From Firmicutes bacterium UBA4874 (GTDB taxonomy: Bacteria; Bacillota; Clostridia; Caldicoprobacterales; DTU083): a stretch of 31,036 bases of DNA. Below are positions 17,382 to 25,310 of the stretch, piece after piece. Both the position numbers and the translations under genes were made by a program. Within the stretch, counting starts at the first letter, position 1, and every line of letters begins with the position of its first letter. Under the pieces are notes generated by a model that worked only from the letters and a program-made list of their open reading frames with translations, made no database searches and was not told where the DNA came from. The stretch is taken from contig DHDO01000031.1 of assembly GCA_002399435.1 (NCBI GenBank), positions 1 to 31,036 of the forward strand, read 5' to 3'.

Positions 17382-18701
17382 TTACTTTACTTCTAATTTC
17401 CTTGCATGCGCAGTAGTGGTAAAGCAATCATTATACATAGAGACCTTCCAGGCCGGCCAATCGGATTCCATTTCCGCAAGCGCCAGACACGCCTCGGGAA
17501 AGGGCTTCAGCGCCCTGGGGAGGATCCCCAGCACATAGGCGATCAATACTCCGTAATTGGTAACAGCCACTCCCTGCTGCCGGGCTGTTTCCACCCGGTA
17601 CTGCATTTCCCTGCGGTTCAGCATGCAGCCTCCGCAATGGACAATCAGGGCATAGTCCGTGAGATCTTTCGGGTAACCGGCTCCGCTTGTCCACTCAAAT
17701 GCAATACCATCCCCTGCGCTCTTTCGGATCCAGCGCGGAATCTTTACCGTGCCGATATCATCCGACTGCCTGTGATGGGTACATCCCTCAGCTATCAGCA
17801 CCTTGTCTCCCGGCGACAGCGTTTCGATCCGCTTCGCTCCCCGCACCATCTCCGCGAGATCTGCCTTTTGACGTGCAAACAGGATGGAAAAGGAAGTCAT
17901 GGGGATTTCGGAAGGCGTCTCCTCCGACACTTTCTGAAAAGCCTGGGAATCCGTGATCACAATGGCGGGAGGCGTATTCAGACGCTCCAATGTCCGCGCA
18001 AGCTCATTCTCCTTCGTGACGACGGCAATGGCGTTGTTCTCAATGATGTCCCGGATCGTCTGCTGCTGGGGAAGAATCAATCTGCCTTTGGGAGCCGATT
18101 TATCAATGGGCGTCACCAGTACGGCAACTTCCCCTTCCCGGATCAGGTCACTTGCCAGAGGCGGCTCCGTATCGCCCATATCGGAGTTTTCAATGATTTG
18201 CTGTTTCAATGCATCAATCCCGAATCCACTTTTTGCACTGGCGCATACCACAGGAGTCCCAAACTGCTTCTGAATCTGTCCCACTTCCTTGGTGCCGGGC
18301 ATCCGCTTATCGCATTGGTTGAGGACCAGAATGGCCTGGATTTTCCTTTGCCGAAGCTGCCGGATAAAATCCTCCTCGTACCTGGTGGGGCCGGCTTCCA
18401 CATCCATGACGACAACTGCCAGATTGCATTTGCGCAGGACTTCATAGGTTTTTTCAACGCGAAGGGCGCCAAGCCCGCCCGTATCATCCAGTCCCGCCGT
18501 ATCAATGAGCACCACGGGGCCAATGGGCAGTAATTCTATGGCTTTGCGCACGGGATCCGTCGTCGTTCCCGGCACTTCTGACGTAACGGCGACATTCTGT
18601 CCGGTCAGCGCATTGATCAGGGAAGATTTCCCCGAGTTCCGCTTTCCAAACAACCCGATGGCAAACCGGTTTGCCATGGGTGTTGCATTCATATCTTCCA
18701 T
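17382..18701 (-). CDS. hydF: [FeFe]-hydrogenase maturation GTPase HydF
   Basis: Scaffold protein on which the 2Fe subcluster of the H-cluster is built and handed to HydA. 439 aa. The N-terminal GTPase has GKRNSGKSS (P loop), a PGTTTD switch, DTAG and NQCD. The C-terminal domain carries the Fe-S ligands C307-T-H309-H310 and H355-C356-G-G-C359, so all three cluster cysteines are present. Its ATG shares one base with the hydE stop (TAATG), and AAGGGG lies upstream; an alternative Met occurs four codons in. Last gene of the TM1266-hydG-hydE-hydF operon, which ends near the shared terminator. Confidence 0.97.
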   Translation of the reverse strand: MEDMNATPMANRFAIGLFGKRNSGKSSLINALTGQNVAVTSEVPGTTTDPVRKAIELLPIGPVVLIDTAGLDDTGGLGALRVEKTYEVLRKCNLAVVVMDVEAGPTRYEEDFIRQLRQRKIQAILVLNQCDKRMPGTKEVGQIQKQFGTPVVCASAKSGFGIDALKQQIIENSDMGDTEPPLASDLIREGEVAVLVTPIDKSAPKGRLILPQQQTIRDIIENNAIAVVTKENELARTLERLNTPPAIVITDSQAFQKVSEETPSEIPMTSFSILFARQKADLAEMVRGAKRIETLSPGDKVLIAEGCTHHRQSDDIGTVKIPRWIRKSAGDGIAFEWTSGAGYPKDLTDYALIVHCGGCMLNRREMQYRVETARQQGVAVTNYGVLIAYVLGILPRALKPFPEACLALAEMESDWPAWKVSMYNDCFTTTAHARKLEVK

Positions 18702-19780
18702 TATATGGCCCCTTTCTGTTGCCTGTCCGCATGATCCCCGCGGGAAAAATCCGGCTCAAATCCTGCCTGGGCAATCCGGCGGGAAAGGCAGGACAGGCAT
18801 TCCGCCGCTTCCTCTCCGGTACAGATCTTATTGTCATACAGGGCATAATCCTTTCGGTGCTCCACAGGGGAAAGATTCGGCATCACCACATTGGCACCGG
18901 CCCGGAGGCCTTTTTCCCTTCCCAGTGGATCCACCGTACCCAGAGCCGTTGTGGCGGGAAGCAAAACCTTCGGCAGTAGAATGCGCAGCAGGGAAAGCAG
19001 AACCACAGTCCGATCGGAAGACGGCGTATCGTAATCCCGGAAACGTGTATCCTTCTGCGGGACGAACGGTCCGATACCGATCATATGGGGCTTCAGCTCC
19101 CGCAAAAACTGAAAATCCTCCGCCAGGGTGTCATAGGTCTGACCAGGCGACTGTACCATAAACCCGGCCCCTACCTGGTATCCGATCTCCTTCAGATCAT
19201 ACAGGCACCGCTTCCGGTTCTCCAGACTGAGCTCGGGAGGGTGCAGCTTCCTGTAGTGCCCTTCCGCCGCCGTTTCATGACGGAGCAGATACCGGTCCGC
19301 ACCGGCTTCAAACAACCGTTGATAGGAATCCCGGCTCCGCTCCCCAATGGAAAGGGTCACCGCGCAGTCGGGAAATCTTTCCTTTATCTTCGCTATCAGG
19401 GAACACAGCCTGTCGTCCGTAAAGTATCCATCCTCACCGCTCTGCAGGACAAAGGTGCGAAAGTCCAGCCGATGGCCCTTCCGGCAGCAGTCCAGAATCT
19501 CCATTTCGGTCAGGCGGTACCTCCTGGCGTTTCCATTGTCCCTGCGCAAACCACAATAATAGCAATTGTTCCTGCAATAGCTGGAAAACTCGATCAGTCC
19601 GCGGAAATAAACCTTTTTTCCATAATATCGTTCCCGCAGCTCATTGGCAGCCAGACAAAGCTTCTCCCTGTCCTCCGGCGCTGCCTGTTCACAAAAAAAC
19701 CGGATCATCCCGGCAAGCTCCCGCCTGCCTGCAGTATTCATCCAATCCGAAAGGGCATAGCCGTTCCCTGGCAAAGTCAT
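18701..19780 (-). CDS. hydE: [FeFe]-hydrogenase maturation radical SAM enzyme HydE
   Basis: Radical SAM protein that acts after HydG on the Fe(CO)2(CN)-cysteine synthon while the dithiomethylamine-bridged 2Fe cluster is made. 359 aa. Radical SAM cluster ligands C69, C73 and C76 (YCRNNCYYCGLRR), the HydE-type LQSGED motif, and the C-terminal MPNLSPVEHRKDYALYDNK typical of HydE over its relative BioB. The second, non-essential Fe-S site seen in some HydE is not obvious here. Follows hydG by 12 nt and overlaps hydF by one base, so all three are probably made together. Confidence 0.97.
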   Translation of the reverse strand: MTLPGNGYALSDWMNTAGRRELAGMIRFFCEQAAPEDREKLCLAANELRERYYGKKVYFRGLIEFSSYCRNNCYYCGLRRDNGNARRYRLTEMEILDCCRKGHRLDFRTFVLQSGEDGYFTDDRLCSLIAKIKERFPDCAVTLSIGERSRDSYQRLFEAGADRYLLRHETAAEGHYRKLHPPELSLENRKRCLYDLKEIGYQVGAGFMVQSPGQTYDTLAEDFQFLRELKPHMIGIGPFVPQKDTRFRDYDTPSSDRTVVLLSLLRILLPKVLLPATTALGTVDPLGREKGLRAGANVVMPNLSPVEHRKDYALYDNKICTGEEAAECLSCLSRRIAQAGFEPDFSRGDHADRQQKGAI

Positions 19781-19792
19781 AATTCGCCACTC

Positions 19793-21244
19793 CTACAGGC
19801 GCAGATCCCGTTCTCCGTTTTCAATTCTCTTCAGATTCTTTTGAATCGTGTCGTAAACAGGTTCGCCCTTGAATTGTTCCACATGGTTCCGAAGGGTTTC
19901 TTCTCCTTTAGCCTTCGTCTCCGGCGTCGCGTAATCCAACAGATATTCCTTCAGTGTAAAGATCGCGTTGGGGATACAGTAGTTATGCACAAACCGGGAT
20001 TTCGCCACTTTCATAAACTGCTCGCCCGTGCGTCCCGCGCGGTAACATGCCGTGCAAAAGGAAGGAATGGCTCCCATGTCGCATACCTCCTGCACAACGC
20101 CGTCCAAAGAACGGTCGTCGCCGATGGAGAACTGTTCCTGATCCGGCATGGCATTGGCTTTTTCGGAGGCAGCATAGGCACCTACGCCGATCCGCGTTCC
20201 TGCGTCAATCTGGGATACCCCGAAGTTGAGCATCTGTTTCCGGACGGCTTCCGGTTCCCGTGCGGTACAGATCATGCCTGTATAGGGCACACTGAGACGC
20301 AGAACGGCCACCAGCTTCTTGAAGTCTTCATCGTCCACTTTATACTCGGGATGATCGGAGTACGGCGTATCGGTAGCAGGCGTGATCCGCGGGAAGGAAA
20401 TCGTATGAGGTCCTACACCGTTGAAGGTTTCCTCCAGATGTATGGTATGGTACAAAAGGCCCATTACTTCAAAACGCCAGTCGTAGAGTCCAAACAGGAC
20501 ACCGATGCCGTTGTCGTCCACCTTTGCCTGCTGTGCCCGATCCATGCTGTACAGTCTCCAGCGGTAATGCCCCTTGATCGTTCCTTCCGGATGCATTTTG
20601 CGATAGGTCTCCCTGTGATACGTCTCCTGGAAAACCTGAAAAGTGCCGATTCCCACTTCCTTCAGCTTTCTCAGTTCCTCCACCGTAAGCGGAGCGCAGT
20701 TGATATTGGCGCGCCGGATTTCCCCGTGTTCCGTCTTGACACTGTATACTTTTCTCACAGTATCGCACATAAAATCAACATTGGTTTTCGGGGATTCCCC
20801 ATAGACAAGAACGGTGCGTTTCTGTCCTTCCCCGATCATGATCCGGACTTCCTTCTCAATCTCATCCATGGTGAGCGTCCTGCGCTTCATGGACTTGTTG
20901 CTGGAGCGAAAGCCGCAGTACTGGCAGTTGTTCGCACATTCGTCGCTGATATACAGCGGTGCAAAAAACACGATCCGATCCCCGTACACTTCTTCCTTGA
21001 GCTGATGAGCCAGCTCATACATCTCCTGTATGGTGCTCTCGTCCTGATTCTGAATCAATATCGCGGTTTCCTCGGGCTCCAGACGCACGCACTGCTCCGC
21101 CTTTTTCAGTACACGCCGCACATCTGCCCGGGACGGGTTTTCCCATTTGTTCAACTGTGCCCATATTTTATCATCGTCGATAAAGTCATGGTCCAGTTTG
21201 TCATACTCCGCAAATTCCTTCTGATACTTTTCGAGAAAATTCAT
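19793..21244 (-). CDS. hydG: [FeFe]-hydrogenase maturation tyrosine lyase HydG
   Basis: Radical SAM enzyme that cleaves tyrosine to p-cresol and dehydroglycine, giving the CO and CN- ligands of the H-cluster. 483 aa, of normal length. Radical SAM ligands C103, C107, C110 (ECANNCQYCGF); the C-terminal auxiliary cluster ligands C397 and C400 in SFCTACYRAGRTGEQFM, which distinguishes HydG from ThiH. The ATG at 21244 has AAGGGAAG about 10 nt upstream, a modest SD compared with the GGAGGAGA repeats just before it. The leader of 156 nt between TM1266 and hydG holds four 22-bp repeats that may tune or couple its translation. Confidence 0.97.
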   Translation of the reverse strand: MNFLEKYQKEFAEYDKLDHDFIDDDKIWAQLNKWENPSRADVRRVLKKAEQCVRLEPEETAILIQNQDESTIQEMYELAHQLKEEVYGDRIVFFAPLYISDECANNCQYCGFRSSNKSMKRRTLTMDEIEKEVRIMIGEGQKRTVLVYGESPKTNVDFMCDTVRKVYSVKTEHGEIRRANINCAPLTVEELRKLKEVGIGTFQVFQETYHRETYRKMHPEGTIKGHYRWRLYSMDRAQQAKVDDNGIGVLFGLYDWRFEVMGLLYHTIHLEETFNGVGPHTISFPRITPATDTPYSDHPEYKVDDEDFKKLVAVLRLSVPYTGMICTAREPEAVRKQMLNFGVSQIDAGTRIGVGAYAASEKANAMPDQEQFSIGDDRSLDGVVQEVCDMGAIPSFCTACYRAGRTGEQFMKVAKSRFVHNYCIPNAIFTLKEYLLDYATPETKAKGEETLRNHVEQFKGEPVYDTIQKNLKRIENGERDLRL

Positions 21245-21261
21245 ACCCTACGCTTCCCTTC

Positions 21262-21347
21262 TGTATTCTCCTCCAAAAACCTCTGCATTCTCCTCCAAAA
21301 ACCTCTGCATTCTCCTCCAAAAACCACTGCATTCTCCTCCATAAACC
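21262..21347 (-). repeat. Four 22-bp tandem repeats carrying SD and AUG before hydG
   Basis: Units at 21262, 21284, 21306 and 21328 (last one 20 nt) are nearly identical. Read on the hydG strand each contains GGAGGAGA followed at once by ATGCAG (ATA in the unit next to hydG). The three AUGs start at 21332, 21310 and 21288, each in a different frame. The one at 21288 opens 15 codons whose TGA overlaps the hydG ATG (ATGA); the one at 21310 opens 20 codons in the hydG frame and stops at TAG one codon before hydG; the one at 21332 runs into hydG out of frame. Confidence 0.85.
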
Positions 21348-21400
21348 GACCCACCGGACGATGATCAAGGTGTCCATCGCGTTTTAAGGCAGTTCTCCGG

Positions 21401-21652
21401 CTACCGGTCGATCTTTGAGATCATGGACTTCACTTTGACAGCGGAAATCCGGCCCAGTTTGCCGGTCATGGCGCTGATCTCATCATTGGTTCCATCCACA
21501 ATCAGCGATATCACCGATACTCCCCGTTCCCGATACGGAATACCCATCCTTCCAACAATTAAGTCGGCATGCTCATGTAAAACAGTGTTGACACGATCCG
21601 CAGAGGATAGATCCTGTACCACAATACCCACAATTCCGATTCTCTTTTCCAA
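21401..21652 (-). CDS. TM1266-type iron-only hydrogenase system regulator
   Basis: An 83-aa protein with the beta-alpha-beta ACT/NikR-C-like fold of the TM1266 family, which is usually encoded beside hydE/F/G genes in Clostridia and Thermotoga. Recognised from RIGIVGIVVQDLSSADRVN at the N-terminus and ERGVSVISLIVDGTNDEISAMTGKLG in the middle. TTG start at 21652 with AAAGGAG about 9 nt upstream. It is the first gene of the hyd operon and directly follows an intrinsic terminator in the leader. Proposed to sense a small molecule or to regulate hydrogenase genes; no DNA-binding domain is visible, so its mode is unknown. Confidence 0.85.
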   Translation of the reverse strand: MEKRIGIVGIVVQDLSSADRVNTVLHEHADLIVGRMGIPYRERGVSVISLIVDGTNDEISAMTGKLGRISAVKVKSMISKIDR

Positions 21653-21856
21653 AAAGGCCTGCTCCTTTCCAAATAAAAAACTCCCTTTCCAGGACAGAAA
21701 GAGAGTAATCGGCTAAAAAGAAGTCACACACCGAATGCGCCTTTCCGCTCGGAAAACCTTGCGGTCGGGTAAAAAACAGAGCCCTGTATCTTCCGGCAAA
21801 GAAAGCGGGCAGATACATTGCATTTCATTGTTTTTCCATTTTTATGATACCTATAA
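21653..21856 (-). promoter_or_regulatory. Structured leader of the hyd operon, candidate attenuator
   Basis: About 200 nt of untranslated leader with several helices. TGTATCT (21785-21791) pairs with AGATACA (21811-21817), CCGC (21745-21748) with GCGG (21761-21764), and CCGA (21731-21734) with TCGG (21765-21768). It ends in an intrinsic terminator (21671-21706) placed before the TM1266 SD. No known riboswitch or T-box consensus was recognised. Confidence 0.5.
21671..21706 (-). terminator. Intrinsic terminator in the hyd operon leader
   Basis: On the minus strand ACTCTCTTTCT, loop GTCCT, GGAAAGGGAGT (11-bp stem, two G-U pairs), followed by TTTTTATTT. The SD and TTG start of the first hyd operon gene lie right after it, as in attenuator-controlled operons. 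Confidence 0.72.
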
Positions 21857-21885
21857 ACTTTATCATCCGCTCCAGGATCTGTCAA
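21857..21885 (-). promoter_or_regulatory. Promoter of the hyd maturation operon
   Basis: On the minus strand TTGACA (21885-21880), 17-nt spacer, TAAAGT (21862-21857). About 205 nt before the TM1266 start. Confidence 0.65.
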
Positions 21886-21907
21886 GCATTGCCCGCAAAG
21901 AAAACAC

Positions 21908-21944
21908 AAAAAAGGATCGCCGGGCCTCAGCTTATCCCTTTTTT
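21908..21944 (-). terminator. Intrinsic terminator after the endonuclease-family gene
   Basis: AAAAAAGGAT and ATCCCTTTTTT flank an inner GC pairing (GCTG/CGGC on the minus strand) with T runs on both sides, so it can work in both directions. It ends the lysR-endonuclease unit on the minus strand, just upstream of the hyd promoter. Confidence 0.7.
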
Positions 21945-21981
21945 AACTTTTATTAACTTGTCTTAATCATCTCTACTTTTA

Positions 21982-22698
21982 TTAAAATTCCAATTCACAT
22001 ATAAGCGGCAGATGATCAGAGGCCACAGAGGGCCGTGTATAGGTATTCAAAGTTTTCATATCTTTCGAAGACAATATATAGTCAATCTTTGCGCGTGGAT
22101 TCCTTGAATCAAACGTCAATAAATCAGAACCGTCCCCGATATCTTCCGCCGTATCCCTGAGTACATTCCCAAGAGGTAATAGTTCTTCAAAATCCTTCGC
22201 ATGCACAAGATTAAAATCTCCCAGCAAAACAACACTGGTATCCATGGCCCCTAACACATTGAAAATATATTGTATGGATAATTGCCTCTCAGCCTTGCTC
22301 AATCCAAGATGGGTGGTAAAAACCTTTATCAATTTTCCATTCCTATTCACATCACATTCCAGCATCGACCTTGGCTCACTGATCGCTGAGCTATGAACCG
22401 GCAATCTGTGGTTTTTTGATGCGGCCACAGGATATTTGCAGAGAAAGGCATTCCCATATTCGCCGCCGCTATGGTTGATAGCCTTGCCAAATACATAGTG
22501 ACAGTGTAACTTGTCAGCAATATATTTTGCCTGATCCAGTCCTTTGCTTCTGCGTGTGCCTTGATCCACTTCATTGAGTCCAACCATATCCGCATTTTCT
22601 TCCGCTATAATATGAGCAATCCTGTCCAGATTGAAGCCCCCATCCGCATCTCTGCCGGCATGAATATTATAGGAGATAACCTTTATCTTGTCCTTCAC
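21982..22698 (-). CDS. Endonuclease/exonuclease/phosphatase family protein
   Basis: A 238-aa metal-dependent phosphodiesterase of the EEP (exonuclease III/DNase I/sphingomyelinase) fold. Motifs in order: SYNIHAG (Asn ligand), GLNEVDQG (catalytic Glu), THLGLSKAERQ, LLGDFNLV (Asp/Asn) and SDHLPLICEL (catalytic Asp-His). It has no signal peptide, so it acts inside the cell; the substrate (nucleic acid, lipid or phosphoinositide-like) cannot be told. GTG start with AAAGGAG 8 nt upstream. It lies 34 nt after lysR in the same direction, so the two may form one unit, then ends in a terminator. Confidence 0.88.
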   Translation of the reverse strand: MKDKIKVISYNIHAGRDADGGFNLDRIAHIIAEENADMVGLNEVDQGTRRSKGLDQAKYIADKLHCHYVFGKAINHSGGEYGNAFLCKYPVAASKNHRLPVHSSAISEPRSMLECDVNRNGKLIKVFTTHLGLSKAERQLSIQYIFNVLGAMDTSVVLLGDFNLVHAKDFEELLPLGNVLRDTAEDIGDGSDLLTFDSRNPRAKIDYILSSKDMKTLNTYTRPSVASDHLPLICELEF

Positions 22699-22732
22699 TG
22701 TATTTTCTCCTTTTCCATATGGATTTATGGAC

Positions 22733-23632
22733 TTAGTTCTCCGTCTCTCCCCTGAAATCCTTGCACATTTCTATGAATTCCCTTGAGGTATTGGTGAGAT
22801 ATTTGTTCTTATGATAAATGATACGAAACCTCCGGTCAAGATGCAGATTTTCCACGTTCAATTCCACAATCGTTCCTTTCTTCCGTTCCTCCTGCACCAG
22901 AATATCGGACAGAACCGAAACGCCCAGGCCCTCCCGGACCGCATTTAAAAGAGCCTCCGTACTGGTGCTCTCCCAGGATGGGGTGTACGTATATTCCAGA
23001 GATGCAAGGGCATGATCAAACAGTTCCCTGGTGCCGCTTCCCTTTTCCCGCAGCAGCAGCGGCCGGGAGAGAAGCTGTTCCATGGAGACCGTGCCCTTTC
23101 CGCACAAAGGGTCAGACGGACTGCAGACGACAGCCAATTGATCCTTTTGATAGATTTCACTGCGTATATAATCGGAATGGACTGCACCTTCAATCAGGGC
23201 AAAATCCAGATCGCTTTGCAGAATCTTTTTTTCTATTAAATCGGAGCTGCCAATGAAAACTTCTATCCTTGCCTGAGGATGCGTTTCGTAAAAGGCACGG
23301 ACATACTGCGGCATAAAGTGAGTCCCCACCGTAATGGAAGCGCCGATTCGAAGCTTGCCGGAGCGCTCCCATTGGTGCATATTGCTCTCCATGTCGTCAA
23401 ACAGTGAGACAATATGAGTCGCATACTCAAGAAAGCTCCTGCCAATGTCGGTAAGATAGAGCCGGCGGGAGATGCGGTCAAACAGCCGGACATGATAATG
23501 ATCCTCCAGCTCCTTCACAGCAATGCTCACAGCAGGCTGCGCAATGTGAAGCTTCTCCGCAGCCTTCGTAATACTTTTTTCCCCGCATACCGTTACAAAA
23601 ATTTTCATATGTCGTACCGTCAACTGTTTCAC
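22733..23632 (-). CDS. LysR-family transcriptional regulator
   Basis: A 299-aa LysR-type regulator. N-terminal winged HTH (MKIFVTVCGEKSITKAAEKL, AQPAVSIAVKELE), then a periplasmic-binding-like effector domain with SGKLRIGASITVG, GLGVSVLSDILV and so on. It looks like the CysB/CysL-like group, but the ligand is unknown. Start is GTG at 23632; a second Met at residue 9 is possible. It is divergent from the two chromate-transporter genes with a LysR-box-like dyad between, so it probably controls them. It may also be cotranscribed with the EEP-family gene 34 nt downstream. Confidence 0.93.
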   Translation of the reverse strand: MKQLTVRHMKIFVTVCGEKSITKAAEKLHIAQPAVSIAVKELEDHYHVRLFDRISRRLYLTDIGRSFLEYATHIVSLFDDMESNMHQWERSGKLRIGASITVGTHFMPQYVRAFYETHPQARIEVFIGSSDLIEKKILQSDLDFALIEGAVHSDYIRSEIYQKDQLAVVCSPSDPLCGKGTVSMEQLLSRPLLLREKGSGTRELFDHALASLEYTYTPSWESTSTEALLNAVREGLGVSVLSDILVQEERKKGTIVELNVENLHLDRRFRIIYHKNKYLTNTSREFIEMCKDFRGETEN

Positions 23633-23725
23633 CTTCCATTGCTATCGTATGCCCTTGTTCCTGATCTATTTTACCACACAAAAAAGCAGACTTCTATTCA
23701 TAAGCTAAACAATATGATTTATATA

Positions 23726-23744
23726 AAGTAATAATATTATACTT
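23726..23744. promoter_or_regulatory. LysR-box-like operator
   Basis: AAGT-N11-ACTT with AT-rich core (T-N11-A dyad, 23726-23744), the standard LysR binding layout, in the gap between divergent lysR and the chromate-transporter genes. A TATAAT lies at 23761-23766 toward the transporter. Confidence 0.5.
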
Positions 23745-23902
23745 ATGCAATGCTCAGGGCTATAATAGAACAGGAACAGGAAAAGATAGAGGAAAACAAT
23801 ATCAGGCAGTGGATTTACAGTAAAAGGAAACCGGTAATTCGGGGAATTCGTTCCAAACGTAAGAAAGATCGTCTCAAAGAAAAAAGACAGGGGGATTTTT
23901 GT

Positions 23903-24487
23903 TTGAAACAGGATAAGAAATTTTACTGGAAGCTCTTTCTTGAAACTTTTCAGTTAAGCGCTTTTACCTTCGGAGGTGGGTATGTCATCATTTCCTTAAT
24001 GAAGAAGAAGTTTGTGGATAAACTTCATTGGATTGATGAAAGGGAAATACTTGATTTTACAGCAATTGCGCAGTCCTCACCGGGTGCAATTGCCGTAAAC
24101 GCAGCCGTTTTGCTTGGCTATCGGCTTTCCGGGATTCCCGGCGCTCTCGTTGCAATACTGGGAACCGTATTGCCGCCATTTATATTGTTATCCATTATCT
24201 CCGTTGGTTACAGTGCTTTTATCGGGAACACGATTGTGAAAAATGTCCTGCGGGGCATGCAGGCAGGCGTCTGCGCCGTCATTATTGATGTTGTGATCAC
24301 CATGGGGCGAACCATTTTAAAGGAACATCACTGGATCGTCCCGGCGATCCTTATGGCAGGCTCCTTTATCGCAGCCGCCTTGTTTCATGTCAATCCGGTT
24401 TATGTTATTTTGATCTGCGGGCTGGTCGGCTGCCTGTCCGTGAAAAAAGAGACAGGAAAGGGAGACGGCAATCATGATTTATCTTAA
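23903..24487 (+). CDS. Chromate-transporter family protein, first half-size gene
   Basis: A 194-aa membrane protein of the CHR family in its short, one-domain form. Typical motif near the start: FQLSAFTFGGGYVIISLMKKKFVD, then TAIAQSSPGAIAVNAAVLLGYRLSGIPGALVAILGTVLPPF. Five or six TM segments. Short CHR proteins work as pairs encoded by adjacent genes and are proposed to move chromate, sulfate-like oxyanions or other solutes; the true substrate is not known. TTG start at 23903 with GGGGGA 7 nt upstream; the frame stays open up to 23750 but upstream residues are basic and unlike the family. Overlaps the second gene by 14 nt. Confidence 0.9.
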   Translation: MKQDKKFYWKLFLETFQLSAFTFGGGYVIISLMKKKFVDKLHWIDEREILDFTAIAQSSPGAIAVNAAVLLGYRLSGIPGALVAILGTVLPPFILLSIISVGYSAFIGNTIVKNVLRGMQAGVCAVIIDVVITMGRTILKEHHWIVPAILMAGSFIAAALFHVNPVYVILICGLVGCLSVKKETGKGDGNHDLS

Positions 24488-25037
24488 ATTATTCTGGGTA
24501 TTCTTTCAGATCGGGATGTTTAGTTTTGGCGGCGGCTATGCATCATTGCCATTGATCCAGACTCAGGTCGTCAATCAATACGGCTGGCTGGACATGAGGG
24601 AGTTTACCGATATCGTCACCATATCGCAGATGACACCCGGACCAATCTCGATTAATTCCGCCACATTCGTCGGTACACGCATCGCAGGAATCCAGGGAGC
24701 GATGGCAGCAACTTTTGGATGTATCCTTCCGTCCACCATTATCGTTTTGCTGATCTCGGCATTGTACAAAAAGTACAGGGATCTGAAATACATCCAGGGG
24801 ATCCTAAACGGTCTTCATCCTGCTGTCGTGGGGCTGATCGCATCGGCAGGGATATCCATGATTGTCCAGGCCGTGTGGAGCGGAGCCGCTGTTTCCTTTC
24901 GGATAAACCGTATCGACTTCATTGCAGTTGCCCTGATTGCCCTGTGTGTGACCATCCTGAGGAAAACAAAAGTGGACCCGGTCTTCGTCATGCTGGGAGC
25001 CGGAGTCCTGGGCGGAGTCATCTATCATTTCCTGTGA
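24474..25037 (+). CDS. Chromate-transporter family protein, second half-size gene
   Basis: A 187-aa partner of the upstream CHR gene with the same motif set: FSFGGGYASLPLIQTQVV, MTPGPISINSATFVGTRIAGIQGAMAATFGCILPS, and a C-terminal hydrophobic end. The two subunits differ in sequence and probably form a heterodimer with inverted halves. The start overlaps the first gene by 14 nt, pointing to coupled translation. It is the last gene of this unit; a hairpin with T-rich tail follows. Confidence 0.9.
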   Translation: MIYLKLFWVFFQIGMFSFGGGYASLPLIQTQVVNQYGWLDMREFTDIVTISQMTPGPISINSATFVGTRIAGIQGAMAATFGCILPSTIIVLLISALYKKYRDLKYIQGILNGLHPAVVGLIASAGISMIVQAVWSGAAVSFRINRIDFIAVALIALCVTILRKTKVDPVFVMLGAGVLGGVIYHFL

Positions 25038-25119
25038 TCCCCGATCCCTCTCCCTCTTCATCCCATGCAATGATTCATGACAGTGGAAATGGAAATGGAA
25101 TCAATTCCCTATCTTCATG

Positions 25120-25161
25120 CGCCTTCCGATATACATATATTTTGAAGGCGTTGATTATTTT
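25120..25161 (+). terminator. Probable terminator after the CHR genes
   Basis: CGCCTTC (25120-25126) and GAAGGCG (25144-25150) with an inner ATATA/TATAT pairing, followed by TTGATTATTTT. Confidence 0.5.
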
Positions 25162-25171
25162 ACCATCCAAC

Positions 25172-25200
25172 TTGACAACAAAATATTTAAAAGGGATAAT
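25172..25200 (+). promoter_or_regulatory. Promoter of the HAD gene
   Basis: TTGACA (25172-25177), 17-nt spacer, GATAAT (25195-25200), one base from consensus at the -10. Confidence 0.75.
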
Positions 25201-25310
25201 GGGAAGGATTGATTTTGGGATTCACAGCATAAACAGCAATCCCACAGGAGGTGAACCGTGGCATCTTGTCTGGCCATCCCCAAAAGGGAACAGGAACTTG
25301 CCACAAACCA

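Noticed and set aside
17406..18533. 375-codon open frame opposite hydF
   Set aside because: Antisense shadow of hydF; no family features or SD.
21262..21347. CRISPR array
   Set aside because: Units of 22 bp are directly adjacent with no spacers, and there are no cas genes.
19085..21364. Very long open frame (759 codons) on the plus strand opposite hydE and hydG
   Set aside because: It is antisense to two genes with full catalytic motifs, has no recognisable domain and no proper SD; it results from the codon bias of the real genes.
21653..21856. T-box leader or known riboswitch before the hyd operon
   Set aside because: The T-box core AGGGUGGNACCGCG and the cores of TPP, FMN, cobalamin, c-di-GMP-I and SAM switches were not found; left as an unassigned structured leader.
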